In this document: one piece after another, positions 4,787-5,459 of the stretch
How the letters are laid out: the number at the start of each line of letters is the position of its first letter
Numbering within the stretch: position 1 is the stretch's first letter
Notes under the pieces: generated by a model
Told to the model about the DNA's origin: nothing
The model's input: the letters and a program-made list of their open reading frames with translations, nothing else
Databases searched by the model: none
From: Phyllobacteriaceae bacterium
GTDB taxonomy: Bacteria; Pseudomonadota; Alphaproteobacteria; Rhizobiales; Ancalomicrobiaceae
Length of the DNA stretch: 5,459 nt
NCBI GenBank assembly: GCA_012517025.1
Contig: JAAYVT010000479.1
Location: forward strand, 1 to 5,459
Direction: 5' to 3'
Program-made: the position numbers and the translations under genes

Positions 4787-5459
4787 TCAGCCGACCACCC
4801 GCGCCGCGCCCCGCGATTCTCCGACCACACCGCCGACCGAGCGGCCGTCGTCGAAGAAGATCCGCCAGCGGGTCGGCGCGAGCGTCGGCCGGTCGCCGAC
4901 CGCGACGGCGATCTCCGGCGCCAAGTCGATCTCGACCGCCGCGCCGCCGTCGAGGACGAGGTCGAGCCGGCGCGCGGTGCCGTGGCGCCGGGTGGCGGCG
5001 ACGGTCGCGGCGAGCCCGCCGTCGCCGAGGCGCCAGTGTTGCGGCCGGACGAAGAGGGTGGCGAGACCGGACCCGAGCACGTCGACCCCGAGATCGAGCG
5101 GCACGCCGCCGATCGCCACCCGGCCGTGTTCGACGGTGACGGGGATGCGGCTGGCGTCGCCGATGAAGTCGAAGACGAAGGGCGAGGCGGGCGCGTCGTA
5201 GATCTCGTCGGGTGTACCGATCTGCTCGATCCGCCCCTGGTTCAGCACCACCACCCGATCGGCGAGTTCCAACGCCTCGTCTTGGTCGTGGGTGACGAAG
5301 ACGGTGGTGGTGCCGGTACGGTCGTGGATGTCGCGCAGCCAACGCCGGAGATCCTTGCGCACCTGGGCATCGAGCGCGCCGAAGGGCTCGTCGAGGAAGA
5401 GGACGCGGGGGTCGACCGCGAGCGCCCGGGCGAGCGCCACGCGCTGGCGCTGGCCGCCG
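4787..5459 (-). CDS. cysA: Sulfate/thiosulfate import ATP-binding protein CysA, 5' end missing
   Basis: The last 223 residues are visible; the N-terminus with Walker A lies beyond the high-coordinate edge. The fragment opens inside the ABC signature (GGQRQRVALARAL), continues with Walker B VLFLDEP (19-25), D-loop GALDAQ and H-loop FVTHDQDEALELADR (54-68). It then shows the sequence typical of CysA-class ATPases: GRIEQIGTPDEIYDAPASPFVFDFIG (75-100). A C-terminal regulatory/TOBE-like region follows, with VRPQHWRL (137-144). If about 135 residues are missing, the full protein would be near 358 aa, close to E. coli CysA (365 aa). CysA energises uptake of sulfate and thiosulfate with CysT and CysW, which would be expected further upstream. 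Related ATPases for spermidine, iron or molybdate share the core, but the WLRDIHDRTGTTTVFVTHDQDEALE style and the sulfonate operon next door favour sulfate. Confidence 0.88.
   Translation of the reverse strand, partial: GGQRQRVALARALAVDPRVLFLDEPFGALDAQVRKDLRRWLRDIHDRTGTTTVFVTHDQDEALELADRVVVLNQGRIEQIGTPDEIYDAPASPFVFDFIGDASRIPVTVEHGRVAIGGVPLDLGVDVLGSGLATLFVRPQHWRLGDGGLAATVAATRRHGTARRLDLVLDGGAAVEIDLAPEIAVAVGDRPTLAPTRWRIFFDDGRSVGGVVGESRGAARVVG

Noticed and set aside
4482..5201. 239-codon plus-strand open frame
   Set aside because: Antisense to cysA; Ser/Arg/Pro-rich, with no ribosome site or recognisable motif.
4488..5342. 284-codon minus-strand open frame through the cysA tail and leader
   Set aside because: It overlaps cysA in another frame, is extremely Arg-rich and runs across the AT-rich promoter island.
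1..5459. Mobile elements, CRISPR arrays, tRNA or rRNA genes
   Set aside because: No terminal inverted repeats, transposase motifs, regular direct repeats or RNA-gene signatures were seen. The locus looks like ordinary chromosomal metabolism.

Overview
The window is very GC-rich. Its codon use, sulfur-gene content and a SAM-II-like RNA motif point to an alphaproteobacterium, probably of the Rhizobiales (Hyphomicrobiales). That placement is an inference from composition and protein style. All supported genes lie on the minus strand, so the biological reading order runs from high to low coordinates.

Layout in transcription order: (1) 5459-4787, the C-terminal two thirds of a CysA-type sulfate/thiosulfate ABC transporter ATPase, cut by the window edge. 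(2) 4786-4222, a regulatory stretch. It holds GC-rich DNA with stem-loops, an AT-rich island with a TATACT -10-like hexamer (about 4553-4583), a SAM-II (SAM_alpha)-like riboswitch core (4460-4408), a hairpin built on the palindrome CCACGAA-N4-TTCGTGG (4406-4389), and an 8-codon ORF (MSTTCRGR, 4365-4339) with an excellent Shine-Dalgarno. (3) 4221-4015, a 68-aa protein that I cannot assign. (4) 3995-156, ssuA, ssuD, ssuC and ssuB, tightly packed (gaps of 22 and 9 bp, then an ATGA overlap). (5) 83-1, the first 27 codons of a protein that looks like the start of an SsuE/DIM6-type flavin reductase.

Together these genes form a sulfur-scavenging locus. SsuA binds organosulfonates in the periplasm, SsuC and SsuB import them, and SsuD uses FMNH2 and O2 to release sulfite and an aldehyde. 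The flavin reductase would supply FMNH2. CysA would belong to the parallel sulfate uptake system, which feeds the same sulfite/sulfide pool.

The most interesting part is the leader, not the enzymes. A SAM-II-like element, best known from methionine biosynthesis genes, sits upstream of a sulfonate-uptake operon. It is followed by a hairpin and a tiny Cys-containing ORF before the first structural gene. This suggests feedback on sulfur scavenging by SAM, possibly layered with translation of the tiny ORF. The motif is visible in the sequence; the regulation is inferred.
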